DNA of 64,000 nt from Gudongella sp046224405. GTDB lineage: Bacteria; Bacillota; Clostridia; Tissierellales; Tissierellaceae. Under the pieces are notes generated by a model, which saw only the letters and a program-made list of their open reading frames with translations, was not told the origin of the DNA and searched no databases. Location of the stretch: contig NZ_JBJXRK010000001.1 in the NCBI RefSeq assembly GCF_046224405.1, positions 404,824 through 468,823 on the forward strand. Reading direction: 5' to 3'. Shown piece after piece: positions 17,519 through 26,080 of this stretch. A program made the translations under genes and the position numbers. Within the stretch, counting starts at the first letter, position 1. Every line of letters begins with the position of its first letter.

Positions 17519-18511
17519 TTACACCTCCTGGATGGCTTTGAGTACTGCGTCGTTTTCCTCCGGTGTTCCTATGGTGATCCTGTAGTAGCCCTGAAGGTCT
17601 CCTCCAAAGCCCCGTATCATAATCCCCTTTTTGGAAAGGGATTCATCAAGCCCATCCTTTGCCGGGAATAATAGGAAGTTGGTATGTGACTCAAGAGGCT
17701 TGAAGCCCTTTTTCTCAAGCTCCACCTTCATCCTTTCACGTTCGGACTTAATCATCTGGAGATTACCCTGTGTTACCTTATCCTCAAGCAATGCCCTTGC
17801 CCCAATCTCCTGTGAAAGGACGTTCACATTGTAGGGTGACCTGACCCGGTTGATGTAGTCTATGATCTCCCTGTTCCCTATCATGTAGCCTAGCCTTATT
17901 CCCGCCAGGGCCATGGCCTTTGAGAAGGTCCTTAGGACCACCAGGTTAAGCTTATCCCTGGTGTCATCCACCAGGGGACAGTCTGAGAATTCAATGTATG
18001 CCTCATCAAGGACCACCATGGCATCCACGGAATCGACTATCCTCCGGATGTCCTCCCTGGCGAAGAGGGTTCCCGTGGGATTGTTGGGGTTACTAATTAT
18101 TACAAGCTTTGCCTTCTCTTTTCTTGCAAACTCAATGAATCCATCCACATTAAGCCTTTCCATTCCCTCCAGGGGATATTCCTCATAGCGACCCTTGTGG
18201 ATAATGGTAAAGATCCTGTACATGCTGAAGGTTGGAGAGATGCTGACCACTGTCTCCCCTGCATCAAGGTATGCCTTCATCACAAGCTCGATGAGCTCGC
18301 TTGATCCATTTCCAATCAACAGCTCGTCAGGCTCCTTGTTGAGCCTTTCCGAGAGCAGGTCCCGCAGCCTGTCACTCCTGTCCACCGGATAGCGGTTCAA
18401 GCCCTCCATCCATTCCACTCCCTCGTTGGCATCAAGCTTTATCCTGTATTCCATTTCCTTCACGTCATATGCCTTGAGATTTTTGATCTCTTCCCTAAGA
18501 TACTTGTACAT
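17519..18511 (-). CDS. hisC: Histidinol-phosphate aminotransferase
   Basis: 330 residues, slightly shorter than the usual 350. PLP fold-type I features: LDANEGVEWM, SNPNNPTGTLF, VLDEAYIEF, and the Schiff-base Lys in RTFSKAMALAGIRLGY, with the C-terminal RGFGGDLQGYYRITIG phosphate-binding Arg. It converts imidazole acetol phosphate to histidinol phosphate with glutamate. One base separates it from hisD. Confidence 0.95.
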   Translation of the reverse strand: MYKYLREEIKNLKAYDVKEMEYRIKLDANEGVEWMEGLNRYPVDRSDRLRDLLSERLNKEPDELLIGNGSSELIELVMKAYLDAGETVVSISPTFSMYRIFTIIHKGRYEEYPLEGMERLNVDGFIEFARKEKAKLVIISNPNNPTGTLFAREDIRRIVDSVDAMVVLDEAYIEFSDCPLVDDTRDKLNLVVLRTFSKAMALAGIRLGYMIGNREIIDYINRVRSPYNVNVLSQEIGARALLEDKVTQGNLQMIKSERERMKVELEKKGFKPLESHTNFLLFPAKDGLDESLSKKGIMIRGFGGDLQGYYRITIGTPEENDAVLKAIQEV

Positions 18512-18512
18512 G

Positions 18513-19793
18513 TCAGTCCTCCATTCTCACCCTTATTGAATTTGCATGGCCGGTCAGGGCCTCGTCCCTTGCCAGGGTCATGATGTCACCTGAGGCTTTT
18601 TCCAGAGCCTCTTTTGAGTAATATATAAGAGAGGTCTTCTTGCAGAAGTCCTCCACCCCAAGGGCTGATGAGAATCTCGCCGTCCTTGAGGTTGGCAGGG
18701 TGTGATTTGGTCCTGCATAGTAGTCACCCACCGGTTCAGGTGTGTATTCCCCAAGGAATATGGCTCCAGCATTCCTGATTCTCTTGTAGTCCTCAAGGGG
18801 ATTCTCCGTCAGGAGCTCCAGATGCTCGGGAGCCAGCCTGTTTACAATATGGAAGCCCTCCTCCATGCTATCCACGACTATCAATGCACCGTAGTCGGCA
18901 AGGGCCTTTTCCGCTATCTCCCATCTCGCAAGCTCCATAAGCTGTCTTGAAAGCTCCTGTTCAATCCTCCCTGCAAGGGAGTCTGAGTCAGTCACCACAA
19001 TGCTTGCAGCCCTTTGGTCATGCTCTGCCTGGGCTATGAGGTCGGCAGCTATATATCTGGGGTTTGCCCCTTCACCGGCAAGGACCACCACCTCACTTGG
19101 GCCTGCTATCATATCTATTCCAACCATTCCGGACACCTTTCGCTTTGCCATTGCAACATAGATGTTTCCAGGGCCCACAATCTTGTCAACCTTCCTTATG
19201 GTTTCAGTCCCATAGCAAAGTGCACCTACCGCCTGGGCTCCTCCCATCTTGAATATATCCGTAACACCCAAAAGGTCTGCGGCCACCAGGACCGAGTCCC
19301 TGATCCTACCGTCCTTGCCAGCCGGTGTGGCGATCACAATCTCCCTGACCCCTGCCAGGTTTGCCGGAATAACATTCATCATTACAGTTGACGGGTAGGA
19401 TGCAGTTCCACCAGGGACATATATTCCAACCCTTTCGATCGGGTTGACCAATTGTCCAAGAAGGATATCATCCTCCTGGACAATGAAGCCCTGGTCAACC
19501 TGATTTTTGTGGAACCTGGTTATGTTTTCTATGGCATTTTCCATTGCCTTCCTCAAGCCGGGATCAATATTCTCCCTTGCCTCCTCAATTTCCTCCCTGG
19601 TGACCCTGAGATTCTCCAATTCGTGTCCATCATACATTTTCGTGTATTCCAAGAGGGCACTATCACCCCTAAGCCTTACATCATCAAGTATCTGGTCAAC
19701 CCTCTGAAGAACCTCAGGAGAATCCATCTGGGTCCGATTCAGTATCTTCTCAAGCTCTTCCATACCATCTATCCCATTAATCCTCTGAATCAT
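18513..19793 (-). CDS. hisD: Histidinol dehydrogenase
   Basis: 426 residues, full length. Signature stretches are RVGIYVPGGTASYPS, GAQAVGALCYGT, DKIVGPGNIYVAMAKR, IDMIAGPSEVVVLA, QAEHDQRA with the catalytic Glu-His, GPNHTLPT and LTGHANSI. It performs the last two NAD-dependent oxidations to L-histidine. It abuts hisG. Confidence 0.97.
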   Translation of the reverse strand: MIQRINGIDGMEELEKILNRTQMDSPEVLQRVDQILDDVRLRGDSALLEYTKMYDGHELENLRVTREEIEEARENIDPGLRKAMENAIENITRFHKNQVDQGFIVQEDDILLGQLVNPIERVGIYVPGGTASYPSTVMMNVIPANLAGVREIVIATPAGKDGRIRDSVLVAADLLGVTDIFKMGGAQAVGALCYGTETIRKVDKIVGPGNIYVAMAKRKVSGMVGIDMIAGPSEVVVLAGEGANPRYIAADLIAQAEHDQRAASIVVTDSDSLAGRIEQELSRQLMELARWEIAEKALADYGALIVVDSMEEGFHIVNRLAPEHLELLTENPLEDYKRIRNAGAIFLGEYTPEPVGDYYAGPNHTLPTSRTARFSSALGVEDFCKKTSLIYYSKEALEKASGDIMTLARDEALTGHANSIRVRMED

Positions 19794-20414
19794 CTACTCA
19801 CCTCCCAATATCCTCTCTATTTCCTGTATTATCCCGTACTTGAACCTGTAGCTTACCTTGTTTACAATCAGCCTTGCGCTTATGTGATCCAGGTCCTCCA
19901 GGATCTCCAGCCCGTTATCCCTTAAGGTATTGCCCGTCTCCACTATATCCACTATTACATCGCTGAGGCCTATCAGGGGTGCCAGCTCCACAGACCCGTT
20001 AAGCTTGATGATCTCAATTCTCTGGTCCCGGTTCTCGAAAACCGATTGAACATACTGGGGATACTTGGATGCAATCCTCAGTACATCATTCTTCTTGTCG
20101 GAAAGCCTGTCCTTGAAGCCGGCAATTGCAAATCTGCATTTTCCGTAATCAAGGTCCATTATCTCGTAAACGTCCTTGTTCTCCTCAAGGATGACATCCT
20201 TGCCTACAATTCCAAGATCCGCCACTCCCTTCTCAACATAGGTGACCACATCGGAGGGCTTGACGAAGATAAAGGTTGTCTTGCCGCTGATGTCCTTAAA
20301 TACTAGCTTCCTGGAATTTTTCTCCCTTACGATCTCCATGTCCGTGCCCTTGAACAGCTCAAGACCCTTTTCACCAAGCCTTCCCTTGGCTATGGCTATG
20401 GTAATATTGTCCAT
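19794..20414 (-). CDS. hisG: ATP phosphoribosyltransferase, short-form catalytic subunit
   Basis: 206 residues, the short HisG type lacking the C-terminal regulatory domain and so needing HisZ. ITIAIAKGRLGEKGLELF at the N-terminus, VADLGIVGKDV, and VDIVETGNTLRDNGLE, the PRPP-binding loop, are present. It catalyses the committed step. It shares one base with hisZ, matching an obligate HisGZ complex. Confidence 0.96.
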   Translation of the reverse strand: MDNITIAIAKGRLGEKGLELFKGTDMEIVREKNSRKLVFKDISGKTTFIFVKPSDVVTYVEKGVADLGIVGKDVILEENKDVYEIMDLDYGKCRFAIAGFKDRLSDKKNDVLRIASKYPQYVQSVFENRDQRIEIIKLNGSVELAPLIGLSDVIVDIVETGNTLRDNGLEILEDLDHISARLIVNKVSYRFKYGIIQEIERILGGE

Positions 20415-21364
20415 TATCTCCCCTCCTCAATCCTGATGCTGGTAACAAGGTCCAAATCAATCATAAAGCCGATTGCAGGTACCCTAAGCCCAAACTCCTC
20501 CGTCAAGCGGTCATACCGGCCACCGCTTAGGATCTTGTTGGGTACCCCAAGACAGTAGCCCTTGAATATGATCCCATCGTAGTAATCCAAATCAGGTAGC
20601 ATGGAAAGGTCAAACTTTATCTCACCTGTGGTATACCTTCTGTTGAAGGATTCCATAAGCTTCTCCAGCTCGTCAATTGCCTCACTCATTTCCCTGTTCA
20701 TGGGGTATGCCTTTGCCATCCGGATTACCTCCTCCATATCCCCCTGCAGATGGAGGATATGCTCCAAAGCTGTCCCCTCAAGTCCCAGACTTTTAAGCTT
20801 AATTCTAAGCCCATACCTATTCTTCTTGGAAATCAGGTCCCTGACTTCAGACTCCTCATCCAAATCCAGCTCCAGCTCCTTGAATATCCCATCCAGGTAT
20901 TTGCTTGAGCCCAGCTCCAGGATCACAGGCTTGCCAAGGGTCCCCATAAGGCTGGTGGCCATTTCAACTATCTCCTGGTCGGCAGCCAGGACATCCTCCC
21001 CCAGGGATTCAATCCCCATCTGATAGTTCTCAAGGATCTTCCCCCCGGGCTTGTTCAGATAGATCTTTGAGTTGTAGTAGACCTTAAGGGGAGGCTCACC
21101 GTCCCATTTTGAGAATATCTCTCCAAGAACGTTTGTGGTTATGTCAGGCCTGAGTATATATATCCTGGAATTTCCACTGAGCACCTTTACAGTCTTTGAG
21201 GAATCCTGCCTGAAGTTTGAACGGACATACAGGTCGTACTTCTGAAATATTCTAGGCTCTATAAGTGAAAAGCCCCTTTTCTCAAAGTAGCCCTCAAACT
21301 CCCGCTCAACCCTCTTTTTGAATTTTGTAACCTCCAGCTCCTCCGTTATGCTTGTAAATCTCAT
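20414..21364 (-). CDS. hisZ: ATP phosphoribosyltransferase regulatory subunit
   Basis: 316 residues, a class II histidyl-tRNA-synthetase-like paralogue, shorter than the usual 380-400. Motif-2-like region (LRPDITTNVLGEIFSKWDGE, 20 residues) and GGRYDRLTEEFG near the C-terminus are seen, but the tRNA-anticodon domain is absent. It binds histidine for feedback and activates HisG. It is the first structural gene of the operon; ATG at 21364 follows GGGGGAGGATAAT and sits directly downstream of an attenuator terminator. Confidence 0.92.
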   Translation of the reverse strand: MRFTSITEELEVTKFKKRVEREFEGYFEKRGFSLIEPRIFQKYDLYVRSNFRQDSSKTVKVLSGNSRIYILRPDITTNVLGEIFSKWDGEPPLKVYYNSKIYLNKPGGKILENYQMGIESLGEDVLAADQEIVEMATSLMGTLGKPVILELGSSKYLDGIFKELELDLDEESEVRDLISKKNRYGLRIKLKSLGLEGTALEHILHLQGDMEEVIRMAKAYPMNREMSEAIDELEKLMESFNRRYTTGEIKFDLSMLPDLDYYDGIIFKGYCLGVPNKILSGGRYDRLTEEFGLRVPAIGFMIDLDLVTSIRIEEGR

Positions 21365-21380
21365 ATTATCCTCCCCCTAT

Positions 21381-21417
21381 CAAAAAAATAAAAAACCATA
21401 TAGGCAGGCTATATGGT
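21381..21417 (-). terminator. Attenuator terminator in front of hisZ
   Basis: On the minus strand AACCATATAG pairs perfectly with CTATATGGTT around a CCTGC loop, followed by TTTTATTTTTTT. It ends about 17 bases before the hisZ start, so it must be bypassed for the operon to be expressed. Confidence 0.9.
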
Positions 21418-21507
21418 TAAAGTACAATATTCCATCATAGATCCTTGCCCGTGTTTTTTGAACAGCTTAACAAGAGCATGCATCTATGAACTGTTAAAAG
21501 CTCATAA

Positions 21508-21567
21508 TTACAAACTCCAAGGTCTATGATGATGAAGTTTTTCAATTTGTGTTTTTTTGATATACAT
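21508..21567 (-). CDS. his operon leader peptide (19 codons, HHH)
   Basis: ATG at 21567 lies eight bases after GGAG and opens a 19-codon frame ending in TAA at 21508. The peptide reads MYIKKTQIEKLHHHRPWSL, with three consecutive CAT His codons at 21534-21526. The His codons lie exactly in the segment that can pair with the downstream antiterminator, as in enterobacterial his leaders. It is too short for ordinary gene calling and would have no function other than to be translated. Confidence 0.75.
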   Translation of the reverse strand: MYIKKTQIEKLHHHRPWSL

Positions 21568-21601
21568 GTCCCCAACTCCAATACTTTTGTCGATGTGTTA
21601 A

Positions 21602-21630
21602 ATTATAACATTACCACGCTAAATTGACAA
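21602..21630 (-). promoter_or_regulatory. his operon promoter
   Basis: On the minus strand TTGTCA (21630-21625), a 17-base spacer and a perfect TATAAT (21607-21602). Transcription would start near 21594, about 25 bases before the leader peptide start. Confidence 0.85.
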
Positions 21631-21676
21631 GAGCATTTTTTCAGATCTTTTTAAAGCATCCTTCTTAAAGCTCAAG

Positions 21677-22642
21677 CTAGAGGTCAGCCATGATAAGTCC
21701 CTTAATTATTTCTATGCCCTTTTCCACCTGGGCCCTTTCGACATACTCATCCTCCGAGTGGGCTTGCTTGATGCTTCCCGCCCCAAAAACAATTGTGTTT
21801 ATGCCTTCCTCCTGAAAGAGGCTCCCCTCCGTCCAGAAGTCAACCTCATGGAACTCACCCTTAAACAGTGGCTTCTCGTTGATCAGGGGAGGCCCATTGA
21901 ACCTGTTGGTGATTTTCGTCTCACTGCTGCTTTTTTTTATGGCTTCAACCACACTATCCAGCCTTTCGAAGGTCCTTAAGGATGCCCTGTAGGTACACCT
22001 TTGGGAGACAACATTCCCTCCAGTGCCCCCCTCTATTATCCCCACGTTGAAGCCCAGTCCGTCCAGCCTGATTATATTGTGGGCAGCCTTGATGATGGCA
22101 CCCTTTGATCCTGTGGATGAATGGGCTGATTCTGCAAAATCCTCCAGTGTAAAGGAGTAATAGCCCCTGTGCTTGTTTACAAGCCTCAATTCTGTCGGCT
22201 CGCATACAACCGCCCGGTGTATGCCCTCTTTCAAGTCAGACTCCAGGAAATATTTCACCCCTGTCTTGATCCCAGACTCCTCATCAACTGAAAACAGGAC
22301 CATGAGATTTTTGGGTTGGGTCTCCTCAAGGGCCTTCAGCACCATGTAGATGTTTCCCTTGGTGTCACAGGCTCCAAGTCCGTAGACCCTCCCCTCCTTC
22401 TCATACATGTCAAGAGGGTCATGAGACCAGGCATTTGATGGTTTGACCGTGTCCATATGACAGTTTATCACCAGGTCTGGCTCACCAAAAACACCAATCA
22501 CATTGGCCTTGTTCTCGCTGATCTCCTGGATATGAACCTGGCAGCCTTCAATAGCATTCAGCGCCTTCACCAGATAGTCAATCATTTCTCTGTAATTGCC
22601 ATCATATGTGTTTATTCCAATTAGGTCAGACAACAATTTCAT
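21677..22642 (-). CDS. M20-family metallopeptidase, ArgE/DapE/LysK-like deacylase
   Basis: 321 residues, shorter than ArgE (about 380). Zinc ligands of the M20 catalytic domain are visible: NCHMDTVKPS, GLGACDTKGN, the SVDEESGIKT pair of Glu, CEPTE, and the C-terminal QAHSEDEYV His. The lid/dimerisation domain is short. These enzymes remove acyl groups from N-acetylornithine, N-acetylcitrulline or LysW-amino acids. It is the last gene of the arginine operon behind the T-box, after a GNAT acetyltransferase, so deacetylation of an arginine precursor is the likely role. The exact substrate is not fixed by the sequence. Confidence 0.85.
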   Translation of the reverse strand: MKLLSDLIGINTYDGNYREMIDYLVKALNAIEGCQVHIQEISENKANVIGVFGEPDLVINCHMDTVKPSNAWSHDPLDMYEKEGRVYGLGACDTKGNIYMVLKALEETQPKNLMVLFSVDEESGIKTGVKYFLESDLKEGIHRAVVCEPTELRLVNKHRGYYSFTLEDFAESAHSSTGSKGAIIKAAHNIIRLDGLGFNVGIIEGGTGGNVVSQRCTYRASLRTFERLDSVVEAIKKSSSETKITNRFNGPPLINEKPLFKGEFHEVDFWTEGSLFQEEGINTIVFGAGSIKQAHSEDEYVERAQVEKGIEIIKGLIMADL

Positions 22643-22665
22643 AGGGACACCCTACTTTCCTCATA

Positions 22666-23475
22666 TTAAACTTCCTGGTCTGCAGTGATTTCAGAAATCA
22701 GGAAATATGACACGCTGTTTTCCAGATACTTGCCCTTGATTATATATTTCTTTCCGTTCTTGATCTCATCATTTATCATTCTGTATATCTTTGAATTGTT
22801 CTGCTGAACCCAGAAGGTATCCCCCAGGCTTTCCAATTCGTCCTTGGCCATTGGGTACTCATCAAGCTCAAACTTCTCCGTGGTGTTTCCCAACAGGGTT
22901 TCAAAGGGGTTGTTTGGAATCTTGGTCTTTACAAGCATACTGTTTTTTCTTGTGTGCACAAATCCGTATGAAAGGATATTGAGGGGATGAATGTTCTTCA
23001 GGTATATATTTGAGCTTGGATTGTCGGTCTGGATTATGAAGGTCAGGTAATCCTTGTCCTGGACAAGATGCAGGGCAAGTGCAAAGGTAAGTGATCCAAG
23101 TCCTTCACCTTCATGGGCAGGATCAACCAGAAGCGTCCACTCATGGGCTATCTTGGGGTCTGAAACATTCCCAACCACGCAAAGCTTGGCAACGGGTATT
23201 CCGTCAATAAGGAATCCTGCAGTCAGGCCTGCTCCAATTGTTCCAAAGTTTGCAAAGGTCCAGTCCGGTGCAGCCATTCCCGCCCCGTATGCCTTCTCAT
23301 TGAGCTGTACCATCTCATAGGTGAAGTCGAAGCCTTCAGTTGTTGCAGGGTCAATGAAGTTGGTCTTGAAGGGGAAACCCTCCATAAGTGTCTTGTACTT
23401 GTCCCAGTGCAGTCTGTTTACAACTATAAATACCTCTAGATTCAAGTCCTCATATTTTTTCAATAGTTCATTCAT
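22666..23475 (-). CDS. GNAT-family acetyltransferase in the arginine operon
   Basis: 269 residues. An N-terminal stretch of about 80 residues is not recognised; the middle carries a GNAT core (FLIDGIPVAKLCVVGNVSDP, EWTLLVDPAHEGEGLGSLTF, the last part being the acetyl-CoA loop R/Q-x-x-G-x-G/A variant EGEGLGS). A C-terminal 70-residue tail follows. It lies 12 bases after argG and 23 before the M20 deacylase. By position it could be an N-acetylglutamate synthase or another acylase of an arginine intermediate, but the sequence alone does not say so. Confidence 0.75.
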   Translation of the reverse strand: MNELLKKYEDLNLEVFIVVNRLHWDKYKTLMEGFPFKTNFIDPATTEGFDFTYEMVQLNEKAYGAGMAAPDWTFANFGTIGAGLTAGFLIDGIPVAKLCVVGNVSDPKIAHEWTLLVDPAHEGEGLGSLTFALALHLVQDKDYLTFIIQTDNPSSNIYLKNIHPLNILSYGFVHTRKNSMLVKTKIPNNPFETLLGNTTEKFELDEYPMAKDELESLGDTFWVQQNNSKIYRMINDEIKNGKKYIIKGKYLENSVSYFLISEITADQEV

Positions 23476-23487
23476 TATTTATTCCTC

Positions 23488-24657
23488 CTATTCTATATTT
23501 GCAAGTCTCTGCTGCATTGAATACAGCTTGATGAATCCATTTGCTTCAGTCCCGCTCCATTTGGATTCCTGTGCATACATGGCGATATTTGCATTGACCA
23601 TAGAATTGGGCGAGCTCAGCTCCACAACCTGAACGCTGTTTGGCTGAACCTTAAGCTTGACGGTTCCACTGACCCTTTCCTGAACGGAATCCGCATATGC
23701 CTCTATGTTCTTGACCAGAGGCTCGTAGTAGAGTCCGCCATACACTAGGTCTGACCACTCTTTTGAAGCCTCCTTGCCAAACAGTATCTGTCTCTTGGTG
23801 AGAACAATCTGCTCCAGCTTCTTATGGGCCTCGATCAGGGCCAAGAGTGCGGGGGATTCAAACATGATTCTTCCCTTAATACCGATTATGCAGTCTCCAA
23901 CATAGATGTTGCTGCCGTAGCCGTATGCTCCCAGAATGGCATTAAGCTTTGATATTAGCTCAACGCCCTGAACGTCCTTACCATTGAGCTTGGTTGGAAG
24001 TCCCTTTTCAAACTCCAGCTCCAGGTACTCTTCCGTCTTGGAAGGGTCCCTCTTTGTCAGGGTGTATGCAAAGCTGTCCGGCTCCTTGTTCTGGTCGATC
24101 TCGGTTCCTGAAACGGTTATTCCGAATATGTTCTCATTTATGGAGTACTTCTTCAGCTCCTTGTCAACCTGGAAGCCTTTTTCTTCAAGATACTCAATCT
24201 CTTTGGCCCTTGTGATGTTAAGCTCCTTTATTGGTGCGATTATATTCCCTTCCGGATTAAGTGTGATCAGGGAAGCCTCAAATCTTACCTGGTCATTTCC
24301 CACCGCTGTTGATCCGTGGGCAACGGTGTCTGTCCCTTCAGCCTCTGCAATTTTTAGAATTTCCTCTGCAATGATGTATCTGTCTGCACACATCAATGGA
24401 TACTCGTCTTCATACAGTCCATTGAGCTTTATTAGATACTGGATGATGTTCTCGTATATGACCTCTGTGGCATCCACAGTGTAATGCTTTATGCTTCCCA
24501 GCTTCTTTGACTTCTCTTCAATTTCCTTTAGCTTGTCCTCACTGAAACCTCCGGTGTTTACCACCGCTGTTATTACATCATAGCCCTGGTCTTTCAGATA
24601 CAGGACACAGAAGGATGTGTCCAGTCCTCCTGAAAAGGCCAATACAACTTTTTTCAT
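23488..24657 (-). CDS. argG: Argininosuccinate synthase
   Basis: 389 residues, full length. The PP-loop ATP motif LAFSGGLDTSFCVLYL starts at residue 5, and TDTVAHGSTAVGNDQVRFE, GNIIAPIKE, ENIFGITVSGTEID are present. It joins citrulline and aspartate to argininosuccinate using ATP. The ATG at 24657 is preferred to a TTG at 24672; the GGAG signal lies inside the end of argH, so the two genes are translationally coupled. Confidence 0.96.
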   Translation of the reverse strand: MKKVVLAFSGGLDTSFCVLYLKDQGYDVITAVVNTGGFSEDKLKEIEEKSKKLGSIKHYTVDATEVIYENIIQYLIKLNGLYEDEYPLMCADRYIIAEEILKIAEAEGTDTVAHGSTAVGNDQVRFEASLITLNPEGNIIAPIKELNITRAKEIEYLEEKGFQVDKELKKYSINENIFGITVSGTEIDQNKEPDSFAYTLTKRDPSKTEEYLELEFEKGLPTKLNGKDVQGVELISKLNAILGAYGYGSNIYVGDCIIGIKGRIMFESPALLALIEAHKKLEQIVLTKRQILFGKEASKEWSDLVYGGLYYEPLVKNIEAYADSVQERVSGTVKLKVQPNSVQVVELSSPNSMVNANIAMYAQESKWSGTEANGFIKLYSMQQRLANIE

Positions 24658-24661
24658 ATTC

Positions 24662-26047
24662 CTACACTCCAATCTCTTTATTTAAGAATTCCCTACCTCG
24701 TTCAATGGACCTAAGCACTGCCTCCCTGGCAGGTCCACCGATCAGGTTTCTCTTGTTCACACATGTCTCAACGGATATTTCACTGTATATGTCTTCCTCT
24801 ATCAGATGGCTGAAGCCCTTGAATTCTTCAAGTGAAACCTCCGACAGCTTCCTGTTCCCCTTCAAAGCGAACTGAACGATCTGCCCTGATATTTCATGGG
24901 TCTCCCTGAATGGAACCCCCTTCCTTACCAGATAATCCGCAAGGTCTGTGGCATTTGTGTAGCCATCCTCTGAGGCCTCATACATCCTGTCCCTGTTGAA
25001 CCTTATGGTCTTTATCATGCCGGTAAACATGTCTACACATGCCTTCACAGTGTCAATTGCATCAAACACGGCTTCCTTGTCCTCCTGCATGTCCTTGTTA
25101 TATGCCAGTGGCAGTGATTTCATCACGGTCAGGAGTGTCATGTTTGAACCATATACCCTGCCGGTCTTTCCTCTTATGAGCTCCGCCACATCAGGGTTTT
25201 TCTTCTGTGGCATTATGCTGCTGCCTGTGCTGAACCCGTCATCCACCTCAACATATGCAAACTCTCCGGTTGCCCAAAGTATGATCTCCTCGCAGAACCT
25301 GCTAAGGTGCATCATTACAATTGACAGATCCGAGGTCAGCTCTATTGCAAAGTCCCTGTCGCTGACTCCATCCAGGCTGTTGTAGGTGATGTCGTTGAAA
25401 CCAAGTAGCTGGCAGGTGTACTCCCTGTCCAGGTCAAAGGTTGTTCCGGCCAATGCTCCTGAGCCCAGGGGCATTATCATGATCCTCTTCTTTGCATCAA
25501 GGAGCCTTTCAATGTCACGCCTGAACATTTCAAAGTATGCCATCAGATGATGTCCTAGGGTCAGGGGCTGTGCCTTCTGCATGTGGGTATATCCAGAAAG
25601 TATGGTGTCCAGATTGTCCTCAGCGATTGAAAGCAGTGACTCCTCCAGGCCTTTTAAAAGTTCCACCAGAAGGTCAACCTCCTTGCCCAGATACATCCTG
25701 AAGTCTGTTGCAACCTGGTCGTTCCTGCTTCTTCCCGTGTGGATCTTCTTGCCAAGTTCACCGATTCTGTCAGTCAGTGTGGCTTCGATAAATGTATGGA
25801 TATCCTCGTGCTCAAACCCTATCTGGAGCTTTCCACCATCAATGTCCTGGAGTATTTCATTTAGGGTCGCTTCAACCCTTACAGTCTCCTCATCAGTCAG
25901 GACCCCACACCTGTTCAAGGTCTTGGCGTGGGCAATGCTTCCAAGTATATCCTCTCTATATAACCGCCTATCAACGTGAATTGAGGATTGGAAATCAAAT
26001 GCCGCCTTTTCAGTTTGATTCTCAAAACGTCCTCCCCATAGCTTCAC
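24662..26047 (-). CDS. argH: Argininosuccinate lyase
   Basis: 461 residues, full length, fumarase/aspartase superfamily. N-terminal KLWGGRF, ALEDIHTFIE-type (here HEDIHTFIEATL), TGRSRNDQVATDFR, GYTHMQKAQPLTLGHHLMAY (20 residues) and the superfamily signature GSSIMPQKKNPDVAEL are seen. It releases arginine and fumarate. The start is a GTG at 26047 after AAAAAGGAGTGATGTAA. It is the first gene after the T-box leader. Confidence 0.97.
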   Translation of the reverse strand: MKLWGGRFENQTEKAAFDFQSSIHVDRRLYREDILGSIAHAKTLNRCGVLTDEETVRVEATLNEILQDIDGGKLQIGFEHEDIHTFIEATLTDRIGELGKKIHTGRSRNDQVATDFRMYLGKEVDLLVELLKGLEESLLSIAEDNLDTILSGYTHMQKAQPLTLGHHLMAYFEMFRRDIERLLDAKKRIMIMPLGSGALAGTTFDLDREYTCQLLGFNDITYNSLDGVSDRDFAIELTSDLSIVMMHLSRFCEEIILWATGEFAYVEVDDGFSTGSSIMPQKKNPDVAELIRGKTGRVYGSNMTLLTVMKSLPLAYNKDMQEDKEAVFDAIDTVKACVDMFTGMIKTIRFNRDRMYEASEDGYTNATDLADYLVRKGVPFRETHEISGQIVQFALKGNRKLSEVSLEEFKGFSHLIEEDIYSEISVETCVNKRNLIGGPAREAVLRSIERGREFLNKEIGV

Positions 26048-26080
26048 TTACATCACTCCTTTTTTCAAAAAATTTGTATA

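Larger units (their letters stand above)
21378..21570 (-). promoter_or_regulatory. his operon attenuator (ribosome-dependent leader)
   Basis: Reading the minus strand, a leader peptide gene with three His codons is followed by mutually exclusive stems. The His-codon segment (21518-21531) can pair over 14 bp, with one bulge, with 21433-21447. Part of that second segment (21432-21440, reading CTATGATGG) can instead pair with the left arm of the terminator (CCATATAG, 21408-21415). The terminator itself is 21393-21417 plus a U-tract. This is the classical attenuation logic: stalling at His codons frees the middle segment, disrupts the terminator and lets hisZ onwards be transcribed. No UGGNACC T-box core is present. 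Structure is read by eye and unproven. Confidence 0.75.

Noticed and set aside
21445..21561. Longer TTG-started ORF in another frame of the his leader
   Set aside because: It lacks a ribosome site and the His codons are not in phase; the 19-codon ATG frame has both.
21365..21600. A T-box in the his leader
   Set aside because: No UGGNACC core or stem I elements could be found; the leader peptide and alternative stems explain the region better.
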